Shown here: positions 5,850 through 13,307 of the stretch, in pieces
Position numbering within the stretch: position 1 is the first letter of the stretch
Layout of the letters: each line of letters begins with the position of its first letter
Origin: JAVKSL01 sp039583695
Lineage (GTDB): Bacteria > Actinomycetota > Acidimicrobiia > Acidimicrobiales > JAJPHD01
Assembly (NCBI GenBank): GCA_039583695.1
Contig: JAVKSL010000056.1
Coordinates: 1-18,592 of the forward strand
DNA: 18,592 nt
Direction of reading: 5' to 3'
Made by a program: the position numbers and the translations under genes
The notes under the pieces: model-generated
Databases searched by the model: none
Seen by the model: only the letters and a program-made list of their open reading frames with translations
Told to the model about the DNA's origin: nothing

Positions 5850-6733
5850 TGCACGATCTTGGCCAGGGCCAGCTCGAGGATGTCGGTGGCGCCGGCGTCC
5901 TTGAGGGCGGGTATGAGGATGTTGATCTGCGACTTGGGCACCACCGCCTCCATGGCGTAGCCGTCCTCGCCCCAGAGCTCGGAGACGGTCGGGGTTCGGG
6001 CCGAGGGCAGGACGGCCAAGACCCCCTCGAAGTCGTCTGCCGAGACGTTGAGCTTGACCAGGACCTTGTCCCGGGCTTCGAGCGCTCCCTGGAGCAGGGT
6101 CCGGAGCTGGTGCATCGCTTGAACCCTGTCCGGGTCGGCAGCCGAGGCGGCGTTGGCGATCAGCTCGGTACGTGAGACCAGCAGCGTGTCGAGGATCCGC
6201 AGGCCCGCCGCGTGGAGGGCCCGGCCGGTCTCGGTGATCTCCACCACCGCATCGGCGATGTCGGGGATCTTGGCCTCGGTGGCACCATAAGACAGCCGGA
6301 TGTCGGCGTCCACACCGTGCTTCGTGAGAAACCGACCGGTCAGCTCGGGGTACTCGGTGGACACCCTTGGCCGGGGGCCGCCGGGACGGGCCAGATCGGC
6401 GACACTGGCGACCGGCGAACGCTCGGCCACGGCCAGCACCACCCTGATCGGGTTGGAAGTGGCCTTGGAGTAGGCCAGCTCGCCGAGCGAGACCACGTCG
6501 GCCCCGGTCTCCTCGATCCAGTCCCGCCCGGTGATGCCCAGGTCGAACAGCCCGTCCTCGACGTAGCGGGGGATCTCCTGCGGGCGCAGGATCCTCACCT
6601 CGGCTATGCGGGGATCGTCCACCCTCGCCCGGTAGTCAACCGTGGAGCTGCGCACCACCGCCAGGTCGGCCGCCTCGAACAGCTCCAACGTGGCCCGCTC
6701 CAGAGAGCCCTTGGGCAGGACAACTCGCAGCAC
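5846..6733 (-). CDS. hisG: ATP phosphoribosyltransferase, long form
   Basis: First enzyme of histidine synthesis: ATP plus PRPP gives phosphoribosyl-ATP. The 295-aa length indicates the long form, which has its own C-terminal ACT-like regulatory domain and needs no HisZ. The N-terminus is LRVVLPKGSLERATLELF; DLGITGRDW lies at 64-72; the PRPP-binding loop region IADAVVEITETGRAL at about 159-173. The regulatory domain starts near residue 222 (KVLVKLNVSADDFEGVLAVL, TPTVSELWGEDGYA) and probably senses histidine. The GTG start is 7 nt after the ribH stop. No hisE lies beside it, although hisE commonly accompanies hisG in actinobacteria. It sits in a riboflavin operon, and its stop overlaps the downstream small gene. 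Confidence 0.97.
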   Translation of the reverse strand: MLRVVLPKGSLERATLELFEAADLAVVRSSTVDYRARVDDPRIAEVRILRPQEIPRYVEDGLFDLGITGRDWIEETGADVVSLGELAYSKATSNPIRVVLAVAERSPVASVADLARPGGPRPRVSTEYPELTGRFLTKHGVDADIRLSYGATEAKIPDIADAVVEITETGRALHAAGLRILDTLLVSRTELIANAASAADPDRVQAMHQLRTLLQGALEARDKVLVKLNVSADDFEGVLAVLPSARTPTVSELWGEDGYAMEAVVPKSQINILIPALKDAGATDILELALAKIVH

Positions 6734-6740
6734 GGGCGGC

Positions 6741-7235
6741 TCAGGCGCTCACTGGTCGGGAGAGCTGGCGGAGGAGGTCGACCATCTCGATGGCGGCACA
6801 GGCCACCTCGGCGCCTTTGTTGCCCGCTTCGGGGTCGGCGCGCTCCATCGCCTGGGCTTCGTCCTCGGTGGTGAGCACGCCAAATACCATAGGCACGCCG
6901 GTATCCAGCTGAGCCCGCTGGATGCCCGCGGCGCACTGGGTGGCCACGTGCTCGTAGTGCCCGGTCTCCCCCCGGATCACGGCCCCCAGGCAGATCACGG
7001 CGTCGGCCGCCCCGGACTCGGCGAGGCACTTGGCGACCAGCGGCAGCTCGAAGGCGCCCGGCGCCCAGACGACCGTGATCGCATCAGGGTCGACGCCGTG
7101 GCTGAGGAGGGCACCGGTGGCCCCTTGGAGCAGGGCATCGGTGACCAGACGATTGAAGCGCGAGCAGGCCAGCGCTATCCGCAGGCCTTCGCCGCTCAGG
7201 CTCGGGTCGTAGGTCGGGGGCGTCTTGGACGCCAC
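6741..7235 (-). CDS. ribH: 6,7-dimethyl-8-ribityllumazine synthase
   Basis: Condenses 5-amino-6-ribitylaminouracil with 3,4-dihydroxybutanone-4-phosphate to give lumazine, the penultimate riboflavin step; family members form pentamers or 60-mers. 164 aa, normal length. Diagnostic motifs are SRFN (25-28), VVWAPGAFELPLVAKCLA (56 on), LGAVIRGETGHYEHVATQ with the catalytic His at 93, and VPMVFGVLTTEDEAQAMERA. The C-terminal helix has NKGAEVACAAIEM. The GTG start lies 1 nt after the ribBA stop, in a TGAGGTGG context that may also supply a weak SD. hisG follows after 7 nt. Confidence 0.98.
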   Translation of the reverse strand: MASKTPPTYDPSLSGEGLRIALACSRFNRLVTDALLQGATGALLSHGVDPDAITVVWAPGAFELPLVAKCLAESGAADAVICLGAVIRGETGHYEHVATQCAAGIQRAQLDTGVPMVFGVLTTEDEAQAMERADPEAGNKGAEVACAAIEMVDLLRQLSRPVSA

Positions 7236-7236
7236 C

Positions 7237-8493
7237 TCAGGCCTCGAGGCCGGGGCGGGCGGTCCCGGATTCCAGGTCGGGCAGGTCGTGGCCCATGCGG
7301 TCCCGTTTGGCCCGCAGGTAGTCGATGTTCTCCGAGTTCACCGTGGGCGGCAGCGCAATGCGCTCGACGATGTCCAGGCCAAAGCCTTCGAGGCCGCCGT
7401 ACTTTGCCGGATTGTTGGTGAGGACCCGCATGGTGGTGACGCCGAGGTCCACCAGGATCTGGGCTCCGATGCCATACTGGCGGCTGTCCACCGGCAGACC
7501 CAGCTCGGTGTTCGCGTCGACGGTATCGCGGCCCCGCTCCTGGAGGTTGTAGGCGCGCAGCTTGTGGGCCAAACCGATCCCGCGTCCCTCGTGCCCTCGC
7601 AGGTACACCACCACGCCGCGGCCTTCGGCGGCGATGCGCTCCAGCCCGGCCCGCAGCTGGGTGCCGCAGTCACAGCGTAGGGAGCCGAACACGTCTCCGG
7701 TCAGGCACTCGGAGTGCACCCTCACCAGCACGTTGGCCTGCCCCTCCACCTCGCCGCGCACCAGCGCCAGGTGGTGCTCCCCGTCAAGGACCGACTCGAA
7801 GACCACGCAGGTGAAGTCCCCGTACTCGGTGGGGATGCGAGCGGTGGCCTCTGGTACACGGCGTACCAGCTTTTCGTGCTGGCGCCGGTGCCGCACGAGG
7901 TCGGCGATAGAGATGAGGACCAAGCCGTGCGTCTTGGCGAACACCTCCAGCTCCGGGAGCCGGGCCATGCCGGTCTTGTCGGCGTTGGTGATCTCGCAGA
8001 GCACGCCGGCGGGATACATCCCGGCTGCGGTGACCAGGTCGATGGTTGCCTCGGTGTGACCGGCTCGGCGGAGCACCCCGCCGGCCTGGTAGCGAAGAGG
8101 GAAGATGTGGCCGGGCCGGGAGAGGTCGGCCGGTCGGGTGGCCGGGTCGATGAGCGCCCTTATGGTGGCCGCCCGGTCGCTGGCGGAGATGCCCGTGGTG
8201 GTGCTCGCCCGGTGATCTACGCTGACCGTGAAGGCCGTGCGCTGGGACTCGGTGTTGTCGGGCACCATCGGTGGGAGGCTGAGCTCGTCCAGGCGCGCTG
8301 CCATCATGGGCACGCAGATGACGCCGGAGGTGTATGCCAGGAAGAACGCGATGGCCTCGGGAGTTGCCGACTCGGCGGCCATGACCAGGTCGCCCTCGTT
8401 CTCGCGGTCCTCGTCATCGACCACCACCACCATCTCGCCCCTGCCGATGGCGGCAACGGCCTCTTGCACCTGGTCCGGCGCCAACTCAGCCAC
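7237..8493 (-). CDS. ribBA: Bifunctional 3,4-dihydroxy-2-butanone-4-phosphate synthase / GTP cyclohydrolase II
   Basis: Supplies both riboflavin precursors. The N-terminal DHBP synthase (about 1-205) shows VVDDEDRENEGDLVMAAE, TSGVICVPM, DHRASTTTGISASDRA, GHIFPLRYQAGGVLRRAGHT and LCEITNADKTGMARL. The C-terminal GTP cyclohydrolase II (about 206-405) shows VHSECLTGDVFGSLRCDCG with the three Zn cysteines (263, 274, 276), YLRGHEGRGIGLAHKLRAY, and DSRQYGIGAQILVDLGV. Both halves look active. I chose GTG 8493, which overlaps the ribE stop by 8 nt; TTG 8496 directly before it and TTG 8484 are alternatives, and none has a good SD. ribH begins 1 nt after the stop. Confidence 0.97.
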   Translation of the reverse strand: MAELAPDQVQEAVAAIGRGEMVVVVDDEDRENEGDLVMAAESATPEAIAFFLAYTSGVICVPMMAARLDELSLPPMVPDNTESQRTAFTVSVDHRASTTTGISASDRAATIRALIDPATRPADLSRPGHIFPLRYQAGGVLRRAGHTEATIDLVTAAGMYPAGVLCEITNADKTGMARLPELEVFAKTHGLVLISIADLVRHRRQHEKLVRRVPEATARIPTEYGDFTCVVFESVLDGEHHLALVRGEVEGQANVLVRVHSECLTGDVFGSLRCDCGTQLRAGLERIAAEGRGVVVYLRGHEGRGIGLAHKLRAYNLQERGRDTVDANTELGLPVDSRQYGIGAQILVDLGVTTMRVLTNNPAKYGGLEGFGLDIVERIALPPTVNSENIDYLRAKRDRMGHDLPDLESGTARPGLEA

Positions 8494-9076
8494 CAACCCG
8501 GGCTGGCGCCAGGAGGCGCTCGACGTATTTGGCCAGCACGTCCACCTCTATGTTCACCCGATCGCCCGGCAACCGGCGCCCGAGCGTGGTGAGCTTCGCG
8601 GTGTGGGGGATGACTGCCACCCGCAGGTGGTCCCGGCCGGCCTCGACGACGGTGAGGCTCACCCCGTCGAGGGTGATCGAGCCCTTCTCGACCACGTAGG
8701 GGCTCAGCGATGCCGGCAGGCTGACCACCAGGTCTGGGGGTGGTCGCAGCACCGTGACCACGGCATCCACATGACCCTGCACGAGATGCCCACCCAATCG
8801 GTCCTCCAGACGGACCGGACGCTCGAGGTTCACCTGGTCCCCGGGCTGTAGGTCTCCGAGGGTGGTGCGAGCCAGGGTCTCCGCCACCGCGTCAGCCGAC
8901 CACCAGCCTGGCCCTTGGTCCACGACTGTCAGGCAGCACCCGTTGACCGCCACCGAGTCCCCACGGGCCAGCTCGCTGGCCAGTGCGGAGCGGACCACGA
9001 GGCGACCGCCGGGCACGAGCCTCCCCCCGGGGACGCTCTCCAGGGTTGCCAGCTCCTCGACGATGCCGGTGAACAT
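8486..9076 (-). CDS. ribE: Riboflavin synthase, alpha chain
   Basis: Dismutates two lumazine molecules to riboflavin plus the ribitylaminouracil substrate of RibH. It starts with the family hallmark MFTGIVEELA. It has two homologous lumazine-binding barrels: the first (about 1-95) with GDSVAVNGCCLTVVD and ADAVAETLARTTLG, the second with GGHLVQGHVDAVVTV, KGSITLDGVSLTVVEAG and VAVIPHTAKLTTLG. The C-terminus DVLAKYVERLL forms the trimerisation helix. 196 aa, normal. The ATG lies 10 nt after the ribD stop with a poor SD, so it probably depends on coupling to ribD. Confidence 0.97.
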   Translation of the reverse strand: MFTGIVEELATLESVPGGRLVPGGRLVVRSALASELARGDSVAVNGCCLTVVDQGPGWWSADAVAETLARTTLGDLQPGDQVNLERPVRLEDRLGGHLVQGHVDAVVTVLRPPPDLVVSLPASLSPYVVEKGSITLDGVSLTVVEAGRDHLRVAVIPHTAKLTTLGRRLPGDRVNIEVDVLAKYVERLLAPARVGG

Positions 9077-9086
9077 GGGTTGGAAG

Positions 9087-10199
9087 CTACCGGCCCGCAG
9101 GCCTGTGGGGGGCCACGGAGGCCGGAGGGGCCGGAGGGGCCGGAGGGGCCGGAGGGGCCACGGGGGACAGCTCCACCCGCAGGTCGTCGCCCAAGCGCTT
9201 GACGGAGATGAGGCGGCCCCGCCAGCACGTAGCCATTGTCTCAGCTCCAGGCCCCGCGAACATGGGTCTCCCGTCGTCGCCGCCCATGAGGGCCGGTGCC
9301 AGGTAAAGCACGTAGCGATCGACCAACCCGGCTGTGTGGAAGGTGTGCGCTACCGTGGCGCCCCCTTCGACGAGGACCTGCAGGACGTGCCGACGGCCCA
9401 GCTCGTCCAGCACGTCTCCGAGATCACCACCCAGCTCCAGCGCCGGCCAGACCCTCGCTCCCTCCGGGATGTGGCCCAGCACCACCCTCAGAGGCTGCCG
9501 GGAGCTAGGTGGCGGTGATTCAGGGTCTATAGCAACCTGAATCACTACCACTTCGGAGAGGGCGGGGTCGGGGACAGCAGAGCGGACAGTGAGCGCCGGG
9601 TCGTCGGCCCGAATAGTGCCAGCCCCGACCAGGATGGCGTCGCTCTCAGCGCGCAGGCGCTGCACGTCGGCCCGAGCCTCGGCCCCCGTGATCCACCGAC
9701 TGGTCCCGTCGGGCGCGGCGATCCGCCCGTCCATCGTCGCCGCCAGCTTGAGCACCACCCACGGGCGGCCAGCGCGCCGGTGCCGCAAGTACGGCGCCAG
9801 CTGTTCGGTGACCACATCTGAGCGCACGCCCAGGACCACCTCGACTCCGGCCGCTCGCAGCCTGGCCAGCCCTTTGCCGGCGACCCGGGGGTCAGGGTCC
9901 TCGACCGCCACGACCACCCTCGTGACCCCGGCGGCGATGATCGCCTCCACGCACGGGCCAGTCCGGGCGCGGTGAACGCACGGCTCCAGGGTGCTGACCA
10001 GGGTCGCCCCTCTTGCCCGGGATCCGGCAGCACCGAGCGCCACCACCTCCGCGTGGGGGCCCCCCGGCGGCTGGGTGGTCCCCTCGAAGACCTCGGCGCC
10101 CGAGACGACGACGCAGCCAACCCACGGGTTCGGGGACGTGGTGGTCCTGACGGTCGCGGCGAGCTCGACCGCCCGATCCATTGCCTCTTCGTCGTTCAC
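9087..10199 (-). CDS. ribD: Bifunctional riboflavin deaminase-reductase
   Basis: Deaminates and then reduces the GTP-derived pyrimidine. The N-terminal deaminase has TSPNPWVGCVVV, the zinc motif GGPHAEVVAL (His49, Glu51) and STLEPCVHRARTGPCVEAII (Cys74, Cys83). The C-terminal reductase starts near residue 147: WVVLKLAATMDGRIA, SRWITG, ILVGAGTIRADDPALTVR, LQVLVEGGATVAHTF. I chose GTG 10199, which puts MDRAVELA about seven residues in, as in other RibD proteins; GGGGG lies 3 nt upstream, so the SD spacing is short and leaderless initiation is possible. Readings back to 10301 add residues without family resemblance. The last ~20 residues are an APP repeat. It is the first gene of the operon. I searched the upstream region for an FMN riboswitch and saw none. 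Confidence 0.96.
   Translation of the reverse strand: MNDEEAMDRAVELAATVRTTTSPNPWVGCVVVSGAEVFEGTTQPPGGPHAEVVALGAAGSRARGATLVSTLEPCVHRARTGPCVEAIIAAGVTRVVVAVEDPDPRVAGKGLARLRAAGVEVVLGVRSDVVTEQLAPYLRHRRAGRPWVVLKLAATMDGRIAAPDGTSRWITGAEARADVQRLRAESDAILVGAGTIRADDPALTVRSAVPDPALSEVVVIQVAIDPESPPPSSRQPLRVVLGHIPEGARVWPALELGGDLGDVLDELGRRHVLQVLVEGGATVAHTFHTAGLVDRYVLYLAPALMGGDDGRPMFAGPGAETMATCWRGRLISVKRLGDDLRVELSPVAPPAPPAPPAPPASVAPHRPAGR
9122..9157 (-). repeat. 9-bp tandem repeat at the ribD 3' end
   Basis: Four perfect copies of ccggagggg on the plus strand encode the (Ala-Pro-Pro)n tail of RibD on the minus strand. The repeat is in frame and lies outside the catalytic domains. Confidence 0.9.
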
Positions 10200-10374
10200 G
10201 AACCCCCATAACAGCACCACCACGACGCGTTTGGCTAGTTCCCATTGGGTCGGGAAATGACCCATCGGAGCCATGTGGCTGCGCTGGCTGGCTGCCGACA
10301 CTCATTGCGAACTGCCCGGTCAGCTGCGAGATCGGAGGCATCTACTCAACATCCGAACTACGAAAGGACACCGA
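10200..10374. other. Divergent intergenic region between ribD and the secreted-protein gene
   Basis: 175 bp that must hold the promoters of both the rib operon and the plus-strand gene. A 6-bp stem with 7-nt loop lies at 10246-10264 (TGGGTC / GACCCA); it has no U-tract and is not a clear terminator. There is a good SD (AAAGGA, 10363-10368) for the plus gene. No RFN/FMN riboswitch consensus and no convincing -35/-10 pair were seen on either strand. Confidence 0.5.
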
Positions 10375-11307
10375 ATGTTCTTTGGAGGATTCCTGTCAGG
10401 GCTCTTTGCCAAGCTTGTAGCCTTCGTTGGCGCTGCAATCCTCGGCCTGTCCGCAGCACCCGGGGGTTCGGCGACCACCCACGCCACCACGCACCTCCCG
10501 ACGAGCGTCTCGACCTCCGGTCACCTGCACAGCCCATCGGGCTCGGACACCTCCGTGTCGGGAACGGTGTCGACACCCAAGGTTCCCGGTATCGCCGGGA
10601 TCTCCTCGGCCCTGGCCGGCCTGGGCGCCGGAGTGAGCAGCTGCGTGACGAGCGTGCTCAGCTCCGCCGGGACCGTGTCGTCAGCGAACGCGTCCGCCCT
10701 GCTGGCGCAAGTGACCGCATGTGTCACCTCGGCCCTCAACGCCGCCCAGCTTCCGGGCGGGTCCAGCGGCTGTGCGTCGGCGATCATGTCGGTGATCGAC
10801 TCGGCGCTCGCCGGCAAGGCCCCCAGCTTCGACATCGCAGCCTGCATCCCCAGCGGTCTGCCCACCACCCTGCCAAACCTCGGCTCGACAGGGCTCGGGA
10901 CCTCAAGCTCGCTACCCAAGCTGTCTGACCTGCCTTCGAAGCTGTCGGGCCTCGGAACAGGCGTCGTGAGCTGCGTCCTCAATGCCTTGACGGCAGCCGG
11001 CAGCATCAGCTCGGCAAACGCCTCCCAGCTTGGCACGCAAGTGACCGGGTGCGTGACCTCGTCCCTCAACTCCTCCCAGCTCCCAGCTGGCGCGAGCAGC
11101 TGCGTCTCGGCAATCATGTCCAGCATCGAGCAAGCAAGCGCTGGCAAGACGCCCAGCTTCGACATCACAGACTGCATCCCCAGCGGGGAGGGCTCCGGGA
11201 AGGTCGGTGGTGAGCTTGGCTTCTCGGGACTGTCACAGCTCTTCAGCGGGGGTTTCTCCGGGTTCGGGCCCGAGTTGACTGGGTCATCCAGCCACTTCGA
11301 CAAGTAA
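10375..11307 (+). CDS. Secreted protein with two copies of a four-cysteine domain, function unknown
   Basis: 310 aa. The ATG at 10375 has SD AAAGGA 6 nt upstream; the in-frame reading back to 10273 lacks such support. Residues 1 to about 33 are a signal peptide with a hydrophobic core (LFAKLVAFVGAAILGLSAAP), probably cleaved near GGSA. Then comes a Ser/Thr/His-rich linker, two units at about 80-161 and 190-271, and a Gly/Ser/Phe-rich tail. The units have identical cysteine spacing, C-x25-C-x16-C-x23-C (Cys 90/116/133/157 and 200/226/243/267), offset by exactly 110 residues. By hand count they agree at 54 of 82 positions, including SSANAS, QVT-CVTS, SAIMS and PSFDI--CIPSG. These eight are the only cysteines, which suggests disulfides in an exported protein. 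There is no LPXTG or lipobox. I recognise no family. A surface, adhesive or cell-envelope role is only a guess. The gene stands alone and ends at a hairpin terminator. Confidence 0.85.
   Translation: MFFGGFLSGLFAKLVAFVGAAILGLSAAPGGSATTHATTHLPTSVSTSGHLHSPSGSDTSVSGTVSTPKVPGIAGISSALAGLGAGVSSCVTSVLSSAGTVSSANASALLAQVTACVTSALNAAQLPGGSSGCASAIMSVIDSALAGKAPSFDIAACIPSGLPTTLPNLGSTGLGTSSSLPKLSDLPSKLSGLGTGVVSCVLNALTAAGSISSANASQLGTQVTGCVTSSLNSSQLPAGASSCVSAIMSSIEQASAGKTPSFDITDCIPSGEGSGKVGGELGFSGLSQLFSGGFSGFGPELTGSSSHFDK
10612..11187 (+). repeat. Internal 330-bp-spaced direct duplication in the secreted-protein gene
   Basis: Copy 1 spans 10612-10857 and copy 2 spans 10942-11187, exactly 330 bp apart. Nucleotide identity is visible in blocks such as cccagcttcgacatc and tgcatccccagcgg. 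The copies have diverged (about two thirds amino-acid identity), so this is an older duplication kept by selection on the cysteine framework. Confidence 0.88.
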
Positions 11308-11320
11308 CCAACGTCGCCCT

Positions 11321-11360
11321 GACAATGCGACAGGCGCCGCTCGGCACCTGTCGCATTGTC
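11321..11360. terminator. Strong hairpin terminator between convergent genes
   Basis: A perfect 14-bp inverted repeat (gacaatgcgacagg at 11321-11334, cctgtcgcattgtc at 11347-11360) with a 12-nt loop that can form three more pairs. It lies 13 bp after the TAA of the secreted-protein gene and 11 bp from the stop of the convergent Mog gene, so it probably serves both strands. There is no U-tract, as is common in actinobacteria. Confidence 0.85.
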
Positions 11361-11371
11361 GCGCCCCTGCC

Positions 11372-11866
11372 TCAGTGGCTGGTCGGTCGCCCGGCCAGAA
11401 GGTCAAGGGCATGGGGAAGGATATCGATGACCGCCTCGAGGCACTCGACCGCCCCCCTCGGCGAGCCTGGTGTGTTGACGACCAGGCAGCCGCCGACGGT
11501 GCCGGCCAGGGCGCGCGACAGCCGACCGAGGGGGCTAACCAGACGCATCGCCTCGGCCAGACCGGGGGCCTCTCGGTCCAGCACCACCCGAGTCCCTTCG
11601 GGGGTCAGGTCACGGGGGCCGAACCCGGTGCCACCGGTCGTCACCAGCAGCCCGCTGAACCCGTCGGCCAGACGCCGCAGCCCGCCGGCGACGCTGTCCA
11701 CGCCGTCCGCCACCACCTCTCGAACCGCCACCTCGAAGCCAGATGCGCTCAACAGCTCCACAAGGGCGGCACCGGAGCGATCCTCGCGGGTGCCGGCCAC
11801 CACACCGTCAGATACCGTCAGCACCTTGGCCAGTCGAGCACTTGGGTGGGTTTCGGCAGCGGGCAC
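11372..11866 (-). CDS. mog: Mog/MoaB-family molybdopterin adenylyltransferase
   Basis: 164 aa, single MoCF_biosynth domain. This family adenylates molybdopterin before molybdenum insertion. Motifs are KVLTVSDGVVAGTREDRSG, LLVTTGGTGFGPRDLTPEGT (about 73-92, the substrate-binding TGGTG and the acidic DLTPE), EAPGLAEAMR and NTPGSPRGAVECLEAV. It starts at a GTG 11 nt after the rsmB stop with a weak SD, so it is probably co-transcribed with fmt-rsmB. No other molybdenum cofactor gene is in the window. In several actinobacteria I would expect rpe near rsmB; mog occupies that place here. The exact subfamily (MogA or MoaB) cannot be settled by eye. Confidence 0.93.
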   Translation of the reverse strand: MPAAETHPSARLAKVLTVSDGVVAGTREDRSGAALVELLSASGFEVAVREVVADGVDSVAGGLRRLADGFSGLLVTTGGTGFGPRDLTPEGTRVVLDREAPGLAEAMRLVSPLGRLSRALAGTVGGCLVVNTPGSPRGAVECLEAVIDILPHALDLLAGRPTSH

Positions 11867-11877
11867 GGTGGGCGAGC

Positions 11878-13197
11878 CTAGCCCCGGCCTTTGGAGTCAC
11901 CATCCGCCCGTGCCAGGTCCCGGCAGAGCCGCAACAAGAACATCCCGTCGGTACCCGCCGCTTGGGGTAACAACAGCCCTCCACGTCCCCAGGGAACCCA
12001 GGGGGCCTCCGGGGTCGGAAGGGGCGCCAGCTCCGGGTACCAGCTGGCCAGCCACTCGTCAATAGTGAGGGTCTCGGCCCGCGTGAGGGTGCAGACGCTG
12101 TAGACAAGGATCCCGCCGGGGCGCAACAGATGGATCGCGCTTGCCAGCAGCTCGCGCTGCAGGACCCCTAGGCGGTCCACAGCTGCTGGTTGCACGCGCC
12201 ACCGGGCATCCGGGCGCCGCCTCAGCACGCCAAGACCCGAGCAGGGTGCATCCACCAGCACCCGGTCGAACGCCCCGGTCGCAAAGGGTGGCCGCCGCCC
12301 GTCCGCCACGACTGTGATCACTGACGCGCTGGCACCCCGGTCCAGACCCAGCCGGCGAGCTCCGTCTCGCATCCCCCTTGCCCGAGCGGGCGTCACGTCC
12401 CCGGCAACCACCAAGAGTCGGTCGCCCCGGATGGCCCCCTCACCCGCCGTGCCTACATCACCCGCCGTGCCTACATCACCCGCCGTGCCTACATCACCCG
12501 CCGTGCCTACATCACCCGCCGTGCCTACATCACCCGCCGTGCCGGCATCACCCGCCGTGCCTAGGCCGGCGGCCATGGCCGTGGCCTTGCCGCCGGGCGC
12601 GGCGCAAAGGTCAACTACCCGCTCCCCCGCTTCGACCCCAACCAACCTTGCCACCCACTGCGAGCCCAAGTCCTGTACGTAGCCGTCTGCCCGAGCTGTG
12701 ACCGGCGGCGCCTCGTTCATCTGCACCAGGCAGGACCGGGCACGTTCGTTGCCCAGGTCGGCCTCCAAGCGAGCCACAATCCAGTCGGGGTAGCTCAGTT
12801 CGGTTGCCAGGTCCGGCCACGCAGGAGGCAGCCCGTCGGCGACCCTGCGCAGGACGGCATTCACCAACCCCCGCGCACGCGCCGGCGTCTCTGCCACCAT
12901 GGTCGATACCGCGGCGTGAGGAGGGATGCGGGTGAAGGCGAGCTGGTAGGAACCCAGCCGCAGCGCGGCTCGAACCCTCGCATCAGAGACCGGATTATGC
13001 AAATGGGCATCCACCAGCCAGTCACACGCCCGGCGTAGCCGTGTGACGCCATATACCAGCTCAGTGACCAGCGCCCGGTCGCGCTTCTCCAGCCGGCAAC
13101 GATCCAGCTCGCCAGGTAGCGCCAGGTTCGCATAGGCGCCGGAGTCAATGCGCTCCAGGACATCAAGAGCGACCCCCCGGGCCGTGGCGCCACTCAC
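11878..13197 (-). CDS. rsmB: 16S rRNA m5C967 methyltransferase (RsmB/Sun) with a hexapeptide-repeat insertion
   Basis: The N-terminal NusB-like RNA-binding domain (about 1-135) has GVALDVLERIDSGAYANLAL, RLGSYQLAF and RGLVNAVLRRVADG. The SAM-binding domain has motif I VVDLCAAPGGKAT (about 194-206), VDAPCSGLGVLRRRPD (Cys319, product-release Cys) and YSVCTLTRAET (Cys369, nucleophile). Directly after motif I come seven hexapeptides, GTAG(D/E)(V/A/G), which lengthen the loop before the next strand (LLVVAGD). I prefer GTG 13197, which has GAGG about 5 nt upstream and fits family N-termini, giving 439 aa. ATG 13239 would add 14 residues. It lies between fmt and mog in one operon. Confidence 0.95.
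   Translation of the reverse strand: MSGATARGVALDVLERIDSGAYANLALPGELDRCRLEKRDRALVTELVYGVTRLRRACDWLVDAHLHNPVSDARVRAALRLGSYQLAFTRIPPHAAVSTMVAETPARARGLVNAVLRRVADGLPPAWPDLATELSYPDWIVARLEADLGNERARSCLVQMNEAPPVTARADGYVQDLGSQWVARLVGVEAGERVVDLCAAPGGKATAMAAGLGTAGDAGTAGDVGTAGDVGTAGDVGTAGDVGTAGDVGTAGEGAIRGDRLLVVAGDVTPARARGMRDGARRLGLDRGASASVITVVADGRRPPFATGAFDRVLVDAPCSGLGVLRRRPDARWRVQPAAVDRLGVLQRELLASAIHLLRPGGILVYSVCTLTRAETLTIDEWLASWYPELAPLPTPEAPWVPWGRGGLLLPQAAGTDGMFLLRLCRDLARADGDSKGRG
12441..12566 (-). repeat. 18-bp tandem repeat, seven copies, inside rsmB
   Basis: Units of 18 bp (cacccgccgtgcctacat on the plus strand) start at 12441, 12459, 12477, 12495, 12513, 12531 and 12549. The first five are identical; the sixth has a two-base change and the last is diverged at its end. 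On the coding strand they encode six-residue GTAGDV-type units. Near-identity of the copies indicates recent expansion. Confidence 0.95.
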
Positions 13198-13271
13198 CTG
13201 GGCCTCATGCGCCAGGCACCCTGCCATGCGTGGCGTCATACAGCGCCGGGCACCGTGCGCCCAGGACTGTT

Positions 13272-13307
13272 CTCACGTTCCGAGCACCGCTCACGTTCCG
13301 AGCACCG
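13272..13307 (-). repeat. 18-bp perfect tandem duplication across the fmt stop
   Basis: ctcacgttccgagcaccg occurs at 13272-13289 and 13290-13307. Because the unit is a multiple of three, the fmt TGA (13293-13291) is repeated in frame at 13275-13273, giving two in-frame stops 18 nt apart. The second copy is downstream of fmt and non-coding. Confidence 0.9.

Noticed and set aside
10273..10374. Longer start for the secreted protein
   Set aside because: No SD, and it would bury the signal peptide 35 residues inside; ATG 10375 has AAAGGA at good spacing.
12441..12566. CRISPR-like array
   Set aside because: The 18-bp units abut with no spacers and encode an in-frame peptide within rsmB.
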